Positions 35,413 through 44,566 of a stretch of 64,000 nt of DNA are shown one piece after another. The position numbers were made by a program, and so were the translations under genes. Source of the stretch: UBA1672 sp033851915 (GTDB lineage: Bacteria; Pseudomonadota; Alphaproteobacteria; Micavibrionales; Micavibrionaceae). Position 1 is the first letter of the stretch. The number at the start of each line of letters is the position of its first letter. The notes under the pieces were generated by a model. That model made no database searches. It was not told the origin of the DNA and worked only from the letters and a program-made list of their open reading frames with translations. The stretch is taken from NCBI GenBank assembly GCA_033851915.1, contig JAWSVM010000007.1, forward strand, positions 186,001 to 250,000, given 5' to 3'.

Positions 35413-35946
35413 ATGAAACATAAGACAAAGATAATTTATACGGCATTCACCGTATTGCTGGCTTTTGTCGTCGTGGTGCAGCCCTCTGTCGCGCACGCGC
35501 AAAACGGAGGTAGCCGCGGTGCGGTGGCGAAGCCTAAAGCTGCTGCAAAGGCTAAATTTTCAATTGAAAATATTCCATCTTTATTTTTCACCTATTGGCA
35601 ATATAAGGCAATTTTAGAGGCACAAAGATCAAGGGGTGTTGTTCGCGCGCCAACGCAAGCGGAGCTTGATGCTTTGGATCGGGGAGATGAGTTTGAACCG
35701 GATCCAGGCCCTCGTGATATCACTTTGGGTGGTATTCTTTATACTAAGAAGAATGAGTGGGTTATCTGGATTAATGGGCAACGCGTTACGCCGGACGCGG
35801 TTCCCAAAGAAGTTCTCGATCTTCAGGTTTTTGAGGATTACATTGAGATTAAATGGTTGGATGAATATACGAAGCAAATATTCCCACTACGTTTGCGTGC
35901 ACATCAGCGCTTTAATCTGGATGCCAGAATGTTCCTTCCCGGATAA
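35413..35946 (+). CDS. Periplasmic pilus protein, PilP/GspB-like
   Basis: A 177-residue protein. ATG 35413 is favoured over 35407 because AAGGA sits 7 bases upstream. It has a signal-anchor segment (TAFTVLLAFVVVVQPSVAHA), a Lys/Ala linker and a C-terminal domain reading LGGILYTKKNEWVIWINGQRV with IKWLDEYTKQIFPLRLR. That layout matches the homology region of PilP/GspC/GspB, which contacts the secretin from the inner membrane. Order after the PilO-like gene fits the pilP position. Confidence 0.7.
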   Translation: MKHKTKIIYTAFTVLLAFVVVVQPSVAHAQNGGSRGAVAKPKAAAKAKFSIENIPSLFFTYWQYKAILEAQRSRGVVRAPTQAELDALDRGDEFEPDPGPRDITLGGILYTKKNEWVIWINGQRVTPDAVPKEVLDLQVFEDYIEIKWLDEYTKQIFPLRLRAHQRFNLDARMFLPG

Positions 35947-35991
35947 TACTACAATGACTTCAATATTAAATTTACAAGTAAGGCCAAAACT

Positions 35992-36723
35992 GTGAATAAC
36001 CCCGCACTGCTTATTGAAGATGTCTGCGTTGCATATGCAGGAAAATCAGCGATTAATGATATTTGTTTGACCGTCCAGCCAGGTGAAATATTTGGTTTGA
36101 TGGGGCTGAATGGCGCAGGGAAAACGACATTAATCAAATCTATTTTGGGCTTACGAGAACAAGATAGTGGCCAGATTTCTATCTTCGGACAAAACAAATC
36201 AAGTAAACAAAGCAAAGCCAAGTTATCTTATTTGCCGGAAAAATTTGAACCCCCGTGGTTCTTAACAGGGATGGAGTTTCTGCGATTTTCTTTGCAGCTT
36301 TATAAGCAACCATTCAATAAAGATGAAATGATTGCGGCGGCGCAGGCTTTGGCTTTAGACACCGATGCGCTTAATCGGCGTATGAATACATATTCCAAGG
36401 GGATGCGTCAGAAGCTTGGCCTGATGGGGACGATGTTGACCGGTTGTTCGTTGTTTATATTGGATGAACCGATGAGCGGCTTAGATCCTTTGGCGCGTTC
36501 GCTGGTTAAAAAAATGATAAATGATATGAAAGATAAAGAACGCACAATCTTTCTAAGCTCTCATATTTTGGCGGATATGGATGAAATCTGTGATCGCGTT
36601 GCTTTGCTGCATGAGGGTGAAATTCGCTATGTCGGGACAACGGATGATTTGAAAAAACAAACTCATACAGACAATCTTGAGCAAGCCTTCCTTGATTTCA
36701 TTGAGCATAAAGCCGCTGCGTGA
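35992..36723 (+). CDS. ABC transporter ATP-binding protein in pilus locus
   Basis: A 243-residue ATPase of the ABC-2 type. Walker A is GLNGAGKTTLIK near residue 39, the signature is TYSKGMRQKLGLM near 133, Walker B is SLFILDEPMSGLDP, and the switch is FLSSHILADMDEICDR. The start is GTG 35992; no in-frame ATG precedes it. The matching permease appears to be the gene at 43012, six genes away, rather than a direct neighbour. In Myxococcus the PilH ATPase and PilI permease are encoded with type IV pili, and the same link is plausible here. Confidence 0.9.
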   Translation: MNNPALLIEDVCVAYAGKSAINDICLTVQPGEIFGLMGLNGAGKTTLIKSILGLREQDSGQISIFGQNKSSKQSKAKLSYLPEKFEPPWFLTGMEFLRFSLQLYKQPFNKDEMIAAAQALALDTDALNRRMNTYSKGMRQKLGLMGTMLTGCSLFILDEPMSGLDPLARSLVKKMINDMKDKERTIFLSSHILADMDEICDRVALLHEGEIRYVGTTDDLKKQTHTDNLEQAFLDFIEHKAAA

Positions 36724-36806
36724 TACAATAAATTTATATCTATAGCGTAATTGATTCGCTTTTCTCCTCTGCTCATTCGAGCACTTTCATTGAAAGACCC
36801 AATAAT

Positions 36807-37733
36807 ATGTCTGTGTTATTTCCTTCTTCCCGTTCTATTCGTGCATTTTGCGTTGTAACGTTGGGTGTTTTTACTCTTCCTGTTAGTGGATGGGCGCAGA
36901 GTACTCCTATTGTTATGGATGATCCGCATGTAACGGTTCCGGCAGTGGATGAACTGAACACTGAGGATGGAGATAAGAAAGTAAAGGATGCCGCCGCTAC
37001 GTCATCTACCAGCGTTGCTATGGATGTCGGAGATGGTACATTCTTTGATGCTGAGAACCTCGTTCCTCAAGGAGAGATGGCCGGTGATGGGCCGGTAAGT
37101 GTTAACCCTGTGACGCAGCCTGCTTCTAAATATGTGGTTGTTACAAAAAACCATGGTGCGAACACGAAGGCCGCGCAGGTTGTTTCTGCTGAGCGTGCAT
37201 TGGCTTTGGGGCGTTATGATTCTGCGTTTCAAATGTTTGATGGGCTTTATGCCAAGAATAAGAAAGATGTACGGATTTTGATGGGGCGCGCTGTTGCACT
37301 TCAAAAGTTAGAGCGTTTTGATGAAGCGATGGGGATGTATGAAGCCTTGTCCAAACTGGATTCTGATAACCTTGAGGTTAAGGTTAATATGCTTGGGCTG
37401 TTGGGCACGCGTTATCCTGCTGTGGCTTTGCGTCGTTTGATGGATTTGCACAAGAACAACCAGAGCCATGTTGGCTTGACGGCGCAGGTTGCGATCGTTG
37501 CTGCCCAAACTGGTGATACAGCGACAGCGTTAAGTTATTTGGGAATGGCTGCGAGTATGGAGCCTCAAAACGCAAATCACGTGTTTAATATGGGCATTAT
37601 ATCGGATAGAGCAGGGCAGACGAAGCAAGCCGTTTCTTATTATGAGAAGGCTTTGGAAATTGATACTGTCTATGGTGCGGGGCGTACAATTCCACGTGCT
37701 TCGGTTTATGAGCGTTTGGCGCAAATTCGCTAA
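36807..37733 (+). CDS. Secreted TPR protein of the pilus locus
   Basis: A 308-residue protein with a signal peptide (core VVTLGVFTLPVSGWAQ). A linker of about 100 residues rich in Asp, Ser and Val follows, then tetratricopeptide repeats from about residue 125 to the end. Examples are ALALGRYDSAFQMFDGLYAKN, KLERFDEAMGMYEALSKLD and the closing GQTKQAVSYYEKALEID. In MSHA loci the TPR protein MshN takes this position, and PilF-type TPR proteins help the secretin assemble. Either role is possible. Confidence 0.82.
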   Translation: MSVLFPSSRSIRAFCVVTLGVFTLPVSGWAQSTPIVMDDPHVTVPAVDELNTEDGDKKVKDAAATSSTSVAMDVGDGTFFDAENLVPQGEMAGDGPVSVNPVTQPASKYVVVTKNHGANTKAAQVVSAERALALGRYDSAFQMFDGLYAKNKKDVRILMGRAVALQKLERFDEAMGMYEALSKLDSDNLEVKVNMLGLLGTRYPAVALRRLMDLHKNNQSHVGLTAQVAIVAAQTGDTATALSYLGMAASMEPQNANHVFNMGIISDRAGQTKQAVSYYEKALEIDTVYGAGRTIPRASVYERLAQIR

Positions 37734-37760
37734 TTCCTGTCTCTTCAGGTCGGAATTATT

Positions 37761-38519
37761 ATGTTTTATATAGAGATTTTTACAGTCATATGTCTTGGAT
37801 TGGTTCTGGGGAGTTTTTCAACGGCGCTAATTTATCGTGTGCCGAAGAAGTTACCTTGGGGAGCTGAGCGATCTGCTTGTCCTAAATGTAAAGCGAACCT
37901 TGGTGCTTTAGATTTAATCCCTGTGCTTTCATGGTGTTTGACTGGCGGAAAATGCAGGCATTGCTCAAATAAAATATCACCCAGATATCCTTTAACAGAA
38001 ATTGTTAGCGGCGTGTTATGCGTTCTCGTTTATCTTGTTTTTGGTTTGAATATCTCTTCTCTATTTCTGATGGCGAGTGTTCCGTTTTTAATTGCTCTTT
38101 GTGTGATCGATTTAAAGCATATGATTTTGCCGAATCAGCTCGTTTTTATTCTTATGGGGATAGGGGCGGCGCGTTTACTTTATTGGTTCTCTTTAGGTGA
38201 AAATTTTCAGGCTACAGATCTCTTGATGGTTTATATTGCAGGGGCTTTTTTCTATGGCTTTTTATCGTGGTTTCTTGGTTTTGTTTTGACTAAAATCTTA
38301 AAGAGAAACAGCCTCGGATTTGGTGATGTTAAGTTTTTTATGGTGGCTGGATTATGGCTTGGAATCAATACTTTACCTTATTTTATGATACTGTCAGGCA
38401 CGTTGGCTATTGCCTTTGCACTTGGTTGGCGCGTGGTCTTTAAACAAGATGTTTTTCCGTTCGGTCCGGCGCTGATTGTGTCTTTTTATTCTCTATTATT
38501 ATTACAAGGTATTTTTTAA
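37761..38519 (+). CDS. pilD: Prepilin peptidase (PilD/GspO family)
   Basis: Inner-membrane aspartyl protease that cleaves the leader of prepilins and methylates the new N terminus. The 252 residues have about seven hydrophobic segments. The N-terminal zinc pattern C-x2-C (CPKC) and C-x2-C (CRHC) is present, as are the two catalytic aspartates in ALCVIDLKHMILPN and GFGDVKFFMVAGLWLG. The pilin at 45874 carries a fitting cleavage site (KG|FTLVE). Confidence 0.95.
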   Translation: MFYIEIFTVICLGLVLGSFSTALIYRVPKKLPWGAERSACPKCKANLGALDLIPVLSWCLTGGKCRHCSNKISPRYPLTEIVSGVLCVLVYLVFGLNISSLFLMASVPFLIALCVIDLKHMILPNQLVFILMGIGAARLLYWFSLGENFQATDLLMVYIAGAFFYGFLSWFLGFVLTKILKRNSLGFGDVKFFMVAGLWLGINTLPYFMILSGTLAIAFALGWRVVFKQDVFPFGPALIVSFYSLLLLQGIF

Positions 38520-38619
38520 TTTTAAAATAGGGTGGATATAGCTGTAAATTTTTACTTTCCCTTCATCTTATTCCTATAAGACTATATACTGTTAGCATAC
38601 ACATTAAAGGAGACCCGCT

Positions 38620-39795
38620 TTGGATCTTACACAACTTCTCGCTTTTACCATGCAAAATGATGCATCTGACTTACATTTAAGTGCAGGTAGTCCGCCGATT
38701 ATTCGCGTTAGTGGGGAGATGAAACGGGTGAAAGCCGATGCACTTGGCAGTGATGATATCCGCACGATGCTTTATTCGGTTATGACGGAAGAGCAGCGCT
38801 CAGAATATGAAAAAAATATGGAACTGGATTTCGCGATTGCTTTGGGTGATAAGGCGCGTTTTCGTGTAAACGGTTTTACAACGCGTCTTGGCGCGGCGGC
38901 AGTGTTTAGAACAATTCCAACGGTTGTACCAACAATGGAAGAGCTTGATCTTCCACCGGTGTTGCGTCGTTTTGCAAACCTTGAAAAAGGGCTTGTTCTT
39001 GTGACCGGTCCGACTGGTAGTGGTAAATCCACAACTTTGGCGGCGATGGTTAATCATATTAATACACATCATTCAAAGCATATTTTGACGATTGAAGATC
39101 CGGTTGAATTTTTTCATTCCTCTAAAAAATCCCTTGTTAACCACAGGGAGGTTGGACAGGATACTCATACCTTTGCGCGGGCTCTGAAAAGTGCGTTGCG
39201 TGAAGACCCTGATGTTATTTTGGTTGGGGAGATGCGCGATCATGAAACGATATCCTTGGCTTTGACCGCTGCGGAAACGGGGCATTTGGTTTTTGGTACA
39301 TTGCATGCGAATTCAGCGTCCAAAACAATTGACCGTATTATTGATGTGTTCCCGGGTGAAGATAAAGAAATGGTGCGTGCCATGCTTTCCAGTTCGATAC
39401 AGGGCATTGTTGCACAAACACTCCTCAAGAAAGAGGGCGGTGGACGTGTTGGTGCGTTCGAAGTTCTTGTTGGCACGAACGCGGTTCGAAACCTTATTCG
39501 TGAAAATCAAATTCCACAAATGTTCTCTATGATGCAGACAGGTTCGCGTTACGGTATGATTACCATGGAAGATGCTATCGGAAACCTTCTTGAAGGCGGT
39601 ATCATTAGTAAAGAAGAGGCACGCCGCGTCACGATGAAAAACTCTGATGAATCTGAAGAGCGTGATGAAGAATATGCATCTACAGCTTTGGGGGGGGATA
39701 AAATGCCAACCGAAGATGAAGGCTATGATATGAATGCGGGGGGAGACACGGTCTCTATTAACTCCAAGAAAAATGAAGAAGGATATTCATTTTGA
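38620..39795 (+). CDS. pilT: Type IV pilus retraction ATPase PilT
   Basis: Hexameric ATPase that drives pilus retraction and twitching. The start is TTG 38620 with AAAGGAG 7 bases upstream; the resulting DLTQLLAFTMQNDASDLHLSAG opening matches PilT proteins exactly in layout. Walker A is GPTGSGKSTT near residue 130, with Asp box, His box and Walker B DPDVILVGEMRD following. EVLVGTNAVRNLIREN matches the PilT AIRNLIRE motif needed for retraction. The tail of about 40 residues after SRYGMITMEDAI is acidic and Gly-rich. It overlaps the next gene by four bases. Confidence 0.94.
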   Translation: MDLTQLLAFTMQNDASDLHLSAGSPPIIRVSGEMKRVKADALGSDDIRTMLYSVMTEEQRSEYEKNMELDFAIALGDKARFRVNGFTTRLGAAAVFRTIPTVVPTMEELDLPPVLRRFANLEKGLVLVTGPTGSGKSTTLAAMVNHINTHHSKHILTIEDPVEFFHSSKKSLVNHREVGQDTHTFARALKSALREDPDVILVGEMRDHETISLALTAAETGHLVFGTLHANSASKTIDRIIDVFPGEDKEMVRAMLSSSIQGIVAQTLLKKEGGGRVGAFEVLVGTNAVRNLIRENQIPQMFSMMQTGSRYGMITMEDAIGNLLEGGIISKEEARRVTMKNSDESEERDEEYASTALGGDKMPTEDEGYDMNAGGDTVSINSKKNEEGYSF

Positions 39796-40934
39796 GTGCA
39801 CCACTAATTTTTACATACCTTAGTGCAATGAATAAGCATGAAGCCAGTGATATGTATCTTACTGTTGGCTGTCCGCCGACATTGCGTGGTGATGACGGGC
39901 TGATTAAGCTGACGGATGAAGCGCTTTCCCCCGATGATATTAACGAGATTTTGGCGTCGATGTTAACCAGTCGCCAGCGTCGTGATTTTGATGTTCAGAT
40001 GGAGCTGAATACCGCTCTTGATATGGGAGAGCATGGACGTTTTCGTATTAATGTTTTACGCCAGAGGCAATTTCCGGCGTTGGTTATCAGACGTATTGTG
40101 TCTGAAATCCCAAGTTTTAGTGCGCTGAGATTACCCAAAATCCTTGAGAGTTTGGCAATGGAAAAACGTGGCTTAATTCTTGTGACGGGGATGACCGGAT
40201 CAGGTAAATCTACGACATTGGCGGCGATGATTGACCAACGTAATAAAAACAGTTCCGGGCATATTATTACAATTGAAGACCCAGTTGAGTTTTTTCACGA
40301 GCATAAGGGCTGTGTTGTTACGCAGCGTGAGGTCGGTGTGGATACTGAGTCGTTTGCAACGGCGATGAAAAATTCTTTGCGTCAGAGGCCTGATGTTATT
40401 CTGGTTGGTGAAATTCGTGATCGCGAAGTGATGGAGCAGGCTTTATCTATCGCGGAGACCGGACATTTATGCTTGGCTACAATCCATACAAATAACTCTT
40501 ATCAGGCGATTGAGCGTATTGTTAATCTATTTCCTGAAGATGCCCATAATCAGATTCGTTTGAATTTATCGATGAATTTGAAAGGGATTGTTTCTCAACG
40601 GTTATTGCCCAGTATTGGTGGTGGGCTTGCACCTGCGATTGAGGTGCTGATTAATCAAGGCCTTGTGCGTGAGCTTATTTTGAAAGGGGAAATCGGGAAA
40701 ATTCATGATGTGATGGAGCAGAATAATTCTATCGGGATGTCCACTTTTGATCAGTCGCTTATGCGCTTGTTCATGGATGATTTAATTACCGAAGATACGG
40801 CCATCACGAATTCCGATAAGCCATCTGATATGAAAATAAAAGTTCAGCAAGCTAAGATGGTGCAAAATACACAAGGTGCAGGGCGTGATGCTTTGGGCGG
40901 TGTTGATACGTCACGTATATCGTTCAGTGAGTAA
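39792..40934 (+). CDS. pilU: Second PilT-family ATPase (PilU-like)
   Basis: Paralogue of the preceding gene, 380 residues, starting at TTG 39792 inside the TTGA overlap with pilT. The opening FTYLSAMNKHEASDMYLTVG aligns with PilT, which supports TTG over the ATG at 39828. Walker A is GMTGSGKSTT near residue 134 and Walker B is RPDVILVGEIRD. The AIRNLIRE-type motif is altered (IEVLINQGLVRELILKGE), as in PilU proteins, which act as accessory motors with PilT. Confidence 0.9.
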   Translation: MSAPLIFTYLSAMNKHEASDMYLTVGCPPTLRGDDGLIKLTDEALSPDDINEILASMLTSRQRRDFDVQMELNTALDMGEHGRFRINVLRQRQFPALVIRRIVSEIPSFSALRLPKILESLAMEKRGLILVTGMTGSGKSTTLAAMIDQRNKNSSGHIITIEDPVEFFHEHKGCVVTQREVGVDTESFATAMKNSLRQRPDVILVGEIRDREVMEQALSIAETGHLCLATIHTNNSYQAIERIVNLFPEDAHNQIRLNLSMNLKGIVSQRLLPSIGGGLAPAIEVLINQGLVRELILKGEIGKIHDVMEQNNSIGMSTFDQSLMRLFMDDLITEDTAITNSDKPSDMKIKVQQAKMVQNTQGAGRDALGGVDTSRISFSE

Positions 40935-41008
40935 TCGACAGAATGTGTTTTTTTGCTTCTAACAGGGTTATGCACAGATCTTATTCCAAAATTAGACAAA
41001 AAAAATCA

Positions 41009-41037
41009 TAGTTTTTAGGTATTTATGTTCTTATAAT
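41009..41037 (+). promoter_or_regulatory. Candidate promoter before the secretin gene
   Basis: A perfect TATAAT lies at 41032-41037 in the 181-base gap before the secretin gene, but the hexamer 17 bases upstream (TAGTTT) is a poor -35 box. The gap breaks the otherwise tight pilus run, so a promoter here is reasonable. The gap also contains TTATGCACA near 40969, matching a DnaA-box consensus, probably by chance. Confidence 0.3.
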
Positions 41038-41115
41038 AAGTACTAGAATCATTCGCTGGCGTTTCCTGCTGGTTATTTCTCATCGTTATATCAAGATTTT
41101 GGAGTATTCTGAAAC

Positions 41116-42966
41116 ATGTCTTCTTTTAGTATTGTAAAACCATTTATTCAAAACAAGTGGGTTAAATTTTCACTTATTGCATGTGCAAGTATTTCGCTTT
41201 TTTCTTGCGATTTAGCGGCAAATTATACGAAGACAGACCGTGCTGCTAATCTGGAGTTTCAAGATTTCAGAGATGGTATGTCAGAAAGGCTTCCGGAAAC
41301 AACAGCTGATGATAAAGACACATCAATGGCGTCTATCCCTGCGTTACAGCCCTATATATCATCAACACCGGAAAGCATGAAATCTGTGCCGTTGGTTTCT
41401 GTTTCTGTGAACCAGACTGTTCCATTGAAAGATATTTTATACGAATTGGCGACGCAAGCCGAATATGACTTGGAGCTGGATCCGAATATCCGTGGTTCAA
41501 TCATCTTTACGGCACGTAATAAGCCGTTTGATCTTGTGATTGGGCGTATCTGTGCGATGGCAGGATTGCGCTATAAATTTGAAGATTCGTTCTTACGTAT
41601 TGAACTTGATACACCTTATATTAAAAATTATAAAATCGATTATTTGAGTTTCGTTCGCTCTAACAGCGGTAACATCAGTACGACTATCTCCGTTGTTTCC
41701 GGTGAAGGCGCGGATACTGGCTCCAGCTATACCGCATCTTCTGAGAGTACGTCTGATTTTTGGGGAGAGCTTGAACTTAACCTTGAACAGATTTTGAGTG
41801 GTGTTACAACGGGGGGGCTGAAGACCAAACGTGACCCTAGAATCACTGTGGCAGAGAAAAACCCAAATGTTGAAGCTGTAGCACCTCAGCAGAATGGCGA
41901 TGGTGTAACTGTTCAACCTCCGGAAGTCGTTTTGAATGTTGAATCCTTGCCTGTTGATGATGATCTGGACACTGCTGGTGATGAAGAAGGTAATGGTTCA
42001 TCGTTCAGCCTAAATAAGCAAGCAGGCTTGATTAGTGTGCTGGCACCAGAGCGCGGACACAAAGACATTGAACAGTATCTTAATGAAATTCGTCGTTCTA
42101 TTACGTCGCAGGTTTTGGTTGAGGCTAAAATATTTGAAGTAACCCTCAAAGATGAATATATCACTGGTATTGATTGGGAAGTGTTAACGGAAAATACCAA
42201 AGGGGTTATGCGCTTCTTGGATGCAACGCCTGGTGCTGCAATTACGGCATTGACGCAGCCTGGTGGATCGGTTGCGGCAACATCGAATTTTCAAATTGGT
42301 TACAGTGGCAGTGATGTTGGTGTCTTTATTGATGCGATATCAGGTTTTGGCACAGTTCGCGCTTTGGCCAGCCCTCGCTTAACGGTTATGAATAACCAAT
42401 CGGCTGTTCTTAATGTTGCAACAAACCGTGTATTCTTTGAAATCGATCTGAACAGAGAAACTGACGATGACACGGGTGATGTGACATTGGAGATTGATAC
42501 AGAGATTAAATCTGTTCCTGAAGGGGTGCTGATTAATGTTCAGCCATCAATTAATCTTGAAGACAGAACAATCTCTATGTTTGTTCGTCCGACGGTCACA
42601 AATATTGTGAATACTGTGCAAGATCCTTCGATTGCTCTTGTGGGCGCAGGGCTTATTACCTCGGCGATACCGGAAGTGAATGTGCAAGAAATTGATACGG
42701 TTGTGCGGGTTAATTCTGGGCAAGCGATCGTAATGGGTGGTTTGTTACAAGATAGAGTTGTCAGTAAGAAAGAATCTGTACCAATCTTGGGAGAAATGCC
42801 GATCTTTGGTAATTTGTTCCGGACACAAGATGATCTTATCTCCAAGACCGAGTTGATAATATTCTTGAAGGCGACAATTATAGATTCTCCTGAACAGACA
42901 ATCCACAATACGGATCGGGATTTATATAGAGCCTTCTCGGGTGATAGAAGACCATTTAAATTATAA
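41116..42966 (+). CDS. Outer-membrane secretin (MshL/PilQ/GspD family)
   Basis: Forms the outer-membrane gate through which the pilus passes. The 616 residues start with a lipoprotein signal (lipobox LFSC, Cys at 31). A secretin/TonB N-terminal domain follows (VPLKDILYELATQAEYDLELDPNIRG, about residues 110-180), then an Asp/Ser-rich middle and an N-domain (LISVLAPERGHKDIEQYLNEI). The C-terminal secretin barrel has ALASPRLTVMNNQSAVLNVA and the signature RVNSGQAIVMGGLL. The lipid anchor and order recall MshL. A lipoprotein secretin could reach the outer membrane without a separate pilotin. Confidence 0.92.
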   Translation: MSSFSIVKPFIQNKWVKFSLIACASISLFSCDLAANYTKTDRAANLEFQDFRDGMSERLPETTADDKDTSMASIPALQPYISSTPESMKSVPLVSVSVNQTVPLKDILYELATQAEYDLELDPNIRGSIIFTARNKPFDLVIGRICAMAGLRYKFEDSFLRIELDTPYIKNYKIDYLSFVRSNSGNISTTISVVSGEGADTGSSYTASSESTSDFWGELELNLEQILSGVTTGGLKTKRDPRITVAEKNPNVEAVAPQQNGDGVTVQPPEVVLNVESLPVDDDLDTAGDEEGNGSSFSLNKQAGLISVLAPERGHKDIEQYLNEIRRSITSQVLVEAKIFEVTLKDEYITGIDWEVLTENTKGVMRFLDATPGAAITALTQPGGSVAATSNFQIGYSGSDVGVFIDAISGFGTVRALASPRLTVMNNQSAVLNVATNRVFFEIDLNRETDDDTGDVTLEIDTEIKSVPEGVLINVQPSINLEDRTISMFVRPTVTNIVNTVQDPSIALVGAGLITSAIPEVNVQEIDTVVRVNSGQAIVMGGLLQDRVVSKKESVPILGEMPIFGNLFRTQDDLISKTELIIFLKATIIDSPEQTIHNTDRDLYRAFSGDRRPFKL

Positions 42967-43011
42967 TCACCTCTCCTAAGCTTCTTTTTGCGTTAATTAT
43001 AAAGTGTAGAC

Positions 43012-43773
43012 ATGTCTTTTCCCCTTGTTAAATATGTTTTGATAGCGGCACTTCGGGATCGTTTGATTTTGTCCCTGATTGTAATTCTATTACTTGGCAG
43101 TTCGCTAGCTTTGTTCTTAGGGAATGCGGCGGTGATTGAGAAAGACCAATTCACGGTTATTTTCGCCGCGTCGGGTTTGCGCTTTATCTCTGTCTTCGGG
43201 TTGGTTCTTTTTGTTGTTTTCTTTATTCGGCGTTCCTTTGAGGGCAAAGATATAGAGTTCCTACTTTCCAGACCAATTGGACGCCTGCAAATTATTTTCT
43301 CATATGCATTTTCTTTCTCGTTGCTTGCAATATTTATGGGGTTGACGGTTGGGCTGGCTGTTTATGCCGTCGCGCCGCATTTATTTGGCGATGGCCATAT
43401 TCTGTGGATTGCGAGCATTATCGTAGAGAGTATCATTATGGTGAATGCCGCATTATTTTTTTCAATGTATATATCCAGTTCAGCAACCGCGGCTTTGGTC
43501 ACATCGGGCTTTTACGTTTTGGCGCGTATGATGGGACAATTACTCGGTATAACAGACTCTACTCTCGTTGATAGTACGGGGATTTATGCGATGGCGTTGC
43601 AAATGGTCTCTGTTATTATGCCGCGCCTTGATTTGATGGGGCAATCATCATGGTTGATTTATGGTGCTGAGGGCAGCGCCATTGGTCTTGCCTATATCAT
43701 AGGGCAGGGTGTTGTCTTTTCTGCCTTGGTATTATTGGCGGCGTCACTAGACTTTCTTCGTCGACAATTTTAA
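43012..43773 (+). CDS. ABC-2 type permease in pilus locus
   Basis: A 253-residue inner-membrane protein with about six hydrophobic helices. After the first helix comes VVFFIRRSFEGKDIEFLLSRPIGRLQIIFS, the pattern (cytosolic loop with LSRP) common to ABC-2 permeases. It lacks an ATPase neighbour; the ATPase at 35992 is the obvious partner. Its 45-base gap to the secretin gene and 17-base gap to the next gene place it inside the pilus run. Confidence 0.85.
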   Translation: MSFPLVKYVLIAALRDRLILSLIVILLLGSSLALFLGNAAVIEKDQFTVIFAASGLRFISVFGLVLFVVFFIRRSFEGKDIEFLLSRPIGRLQIIFSYAFSFSLLAIFMGLTVGLAVYAVAPHLFGDGHILWIASIIVESIIMVNAALFFSMYISSSATAALVTSGFYVLARMMGQLLGITDSTLVDSTGIYAMALQMVSVIMPRLDLMGQSSWLIYGAEGSAIGLAYIIGQGVVFSALVLLAASLDFLRRQF

Positions 43774-43790
43774 GAAGGAGATGAAAATTA

Positions 43791-44522
43791 ATGCTTTTGT
43801 CTTCTAGAGATAAACAGGTTCAGTTGTGTTTGGCATTTGCGCTGTGTCTTAATATTATATTTTGGTTTTCTGGCCGTGATATTCAGGCACGTTGGAATAA
43901 TGTTCCGCCCGCACCGGAGCAAAAGTATGCTGCCGCTTATGGTATTGGAGATGCAGGTTTTGCGTATCGTCTCAATGGCATTATGTTACAGAATTTAGGG
44001 GATACGGGTGGGCGCGTTACGTCTTTGGATGATTACAAATATGATGAGTTGACCAAATGGTTCTTTTTACAAGACCATCTAGACCCTCATTCTGATTTTA
44101 TCCCTTATCTTGCGGCATATTATTTTGGCAGTGTGCAAACCCCTGAAAAATTTCGCCCTGTTCTGGACTACCTTCAAAAGGTTGGAGAGCATGCAGAAGG
44201 GCAAAAATGGCGTTGGTTCGCGCAAGGGGTCTTTTTGGCGCGTTATCAGCTGCATGATTTGGACAAAGCTTTAGAGATGGCCCATATTCTGGCGAACACG
44301 AAATATGATGAAGCGCCTAACTGGGTGCGGCAAATGCCTGCATTCATTCTGACAGAAAAAGGTGAAAAAAAAGCAGCTTATGCTTTGCTGTTAGAAATAT
44401 TGAAAACCAGCGCAGCTGACCTTCATCCCAATGAGGTGAATGCCATGAAGGCATACATATGTGAGCGGACATTAAGCAAAGAAGAGGCGGCGGTGAATCC
44501 AATATGTGAAGGGCCGTATTAA
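43791..44522 (+). CDS. Membrane-anchored helical protein, TPR-like, pilus locus
   Basis: A 243-residue protein with one N-terminal hydrophobic helix (LCLAFALCLNIIFWFSG) and a helical periplasmic part that looks like degenerate TPR pairs (KWFFLQDHLDPHSDFIPYLAAYYFG, LHDLDKALEMAHILANTKYD, KKAAYALLLEILKTSA). There is a strong AAGGAG site 8 bases before ATG 43791. It probably works with the ABC permease just upstream, playing the part that a third subunit has in pilus-linked ABC transporters. Specific function unknown. Confidence 0.7.
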   Translation: MLLSSRDKQVQLCLAFALCLNIIFWFSGRDIQARWNNVPPAPEQKYAAAYGIGDAGFAYRLNGIMLQNLGDTGGRVTSLDDYKYDELTKWFFLQDHLDPHSDFIPYLAAYYFGSVQTPEKFRPVLDYLQKVGEHAEGQKWRWFAQGVFLARYQLHDLDKALEMAHILANTKYDEAPNWVRQMPAFILTEKGEKKAAYALLLEILKTSAADLHPNEVNAMKAYICERTLSKEEAAVNPICEGPY

Positions 44523-44566
44523 TCGCTTTATATAGAGAGCAATAGCGTTTATCCTGCATAGTTATA

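Noticed and set aside
40960..40985. DnaA-box-like TTATGCACA before the secretin gene
   Set aside because: A single box without clustering, far from dnaA or other origin genes; expected by chance in an AT-rich gap.
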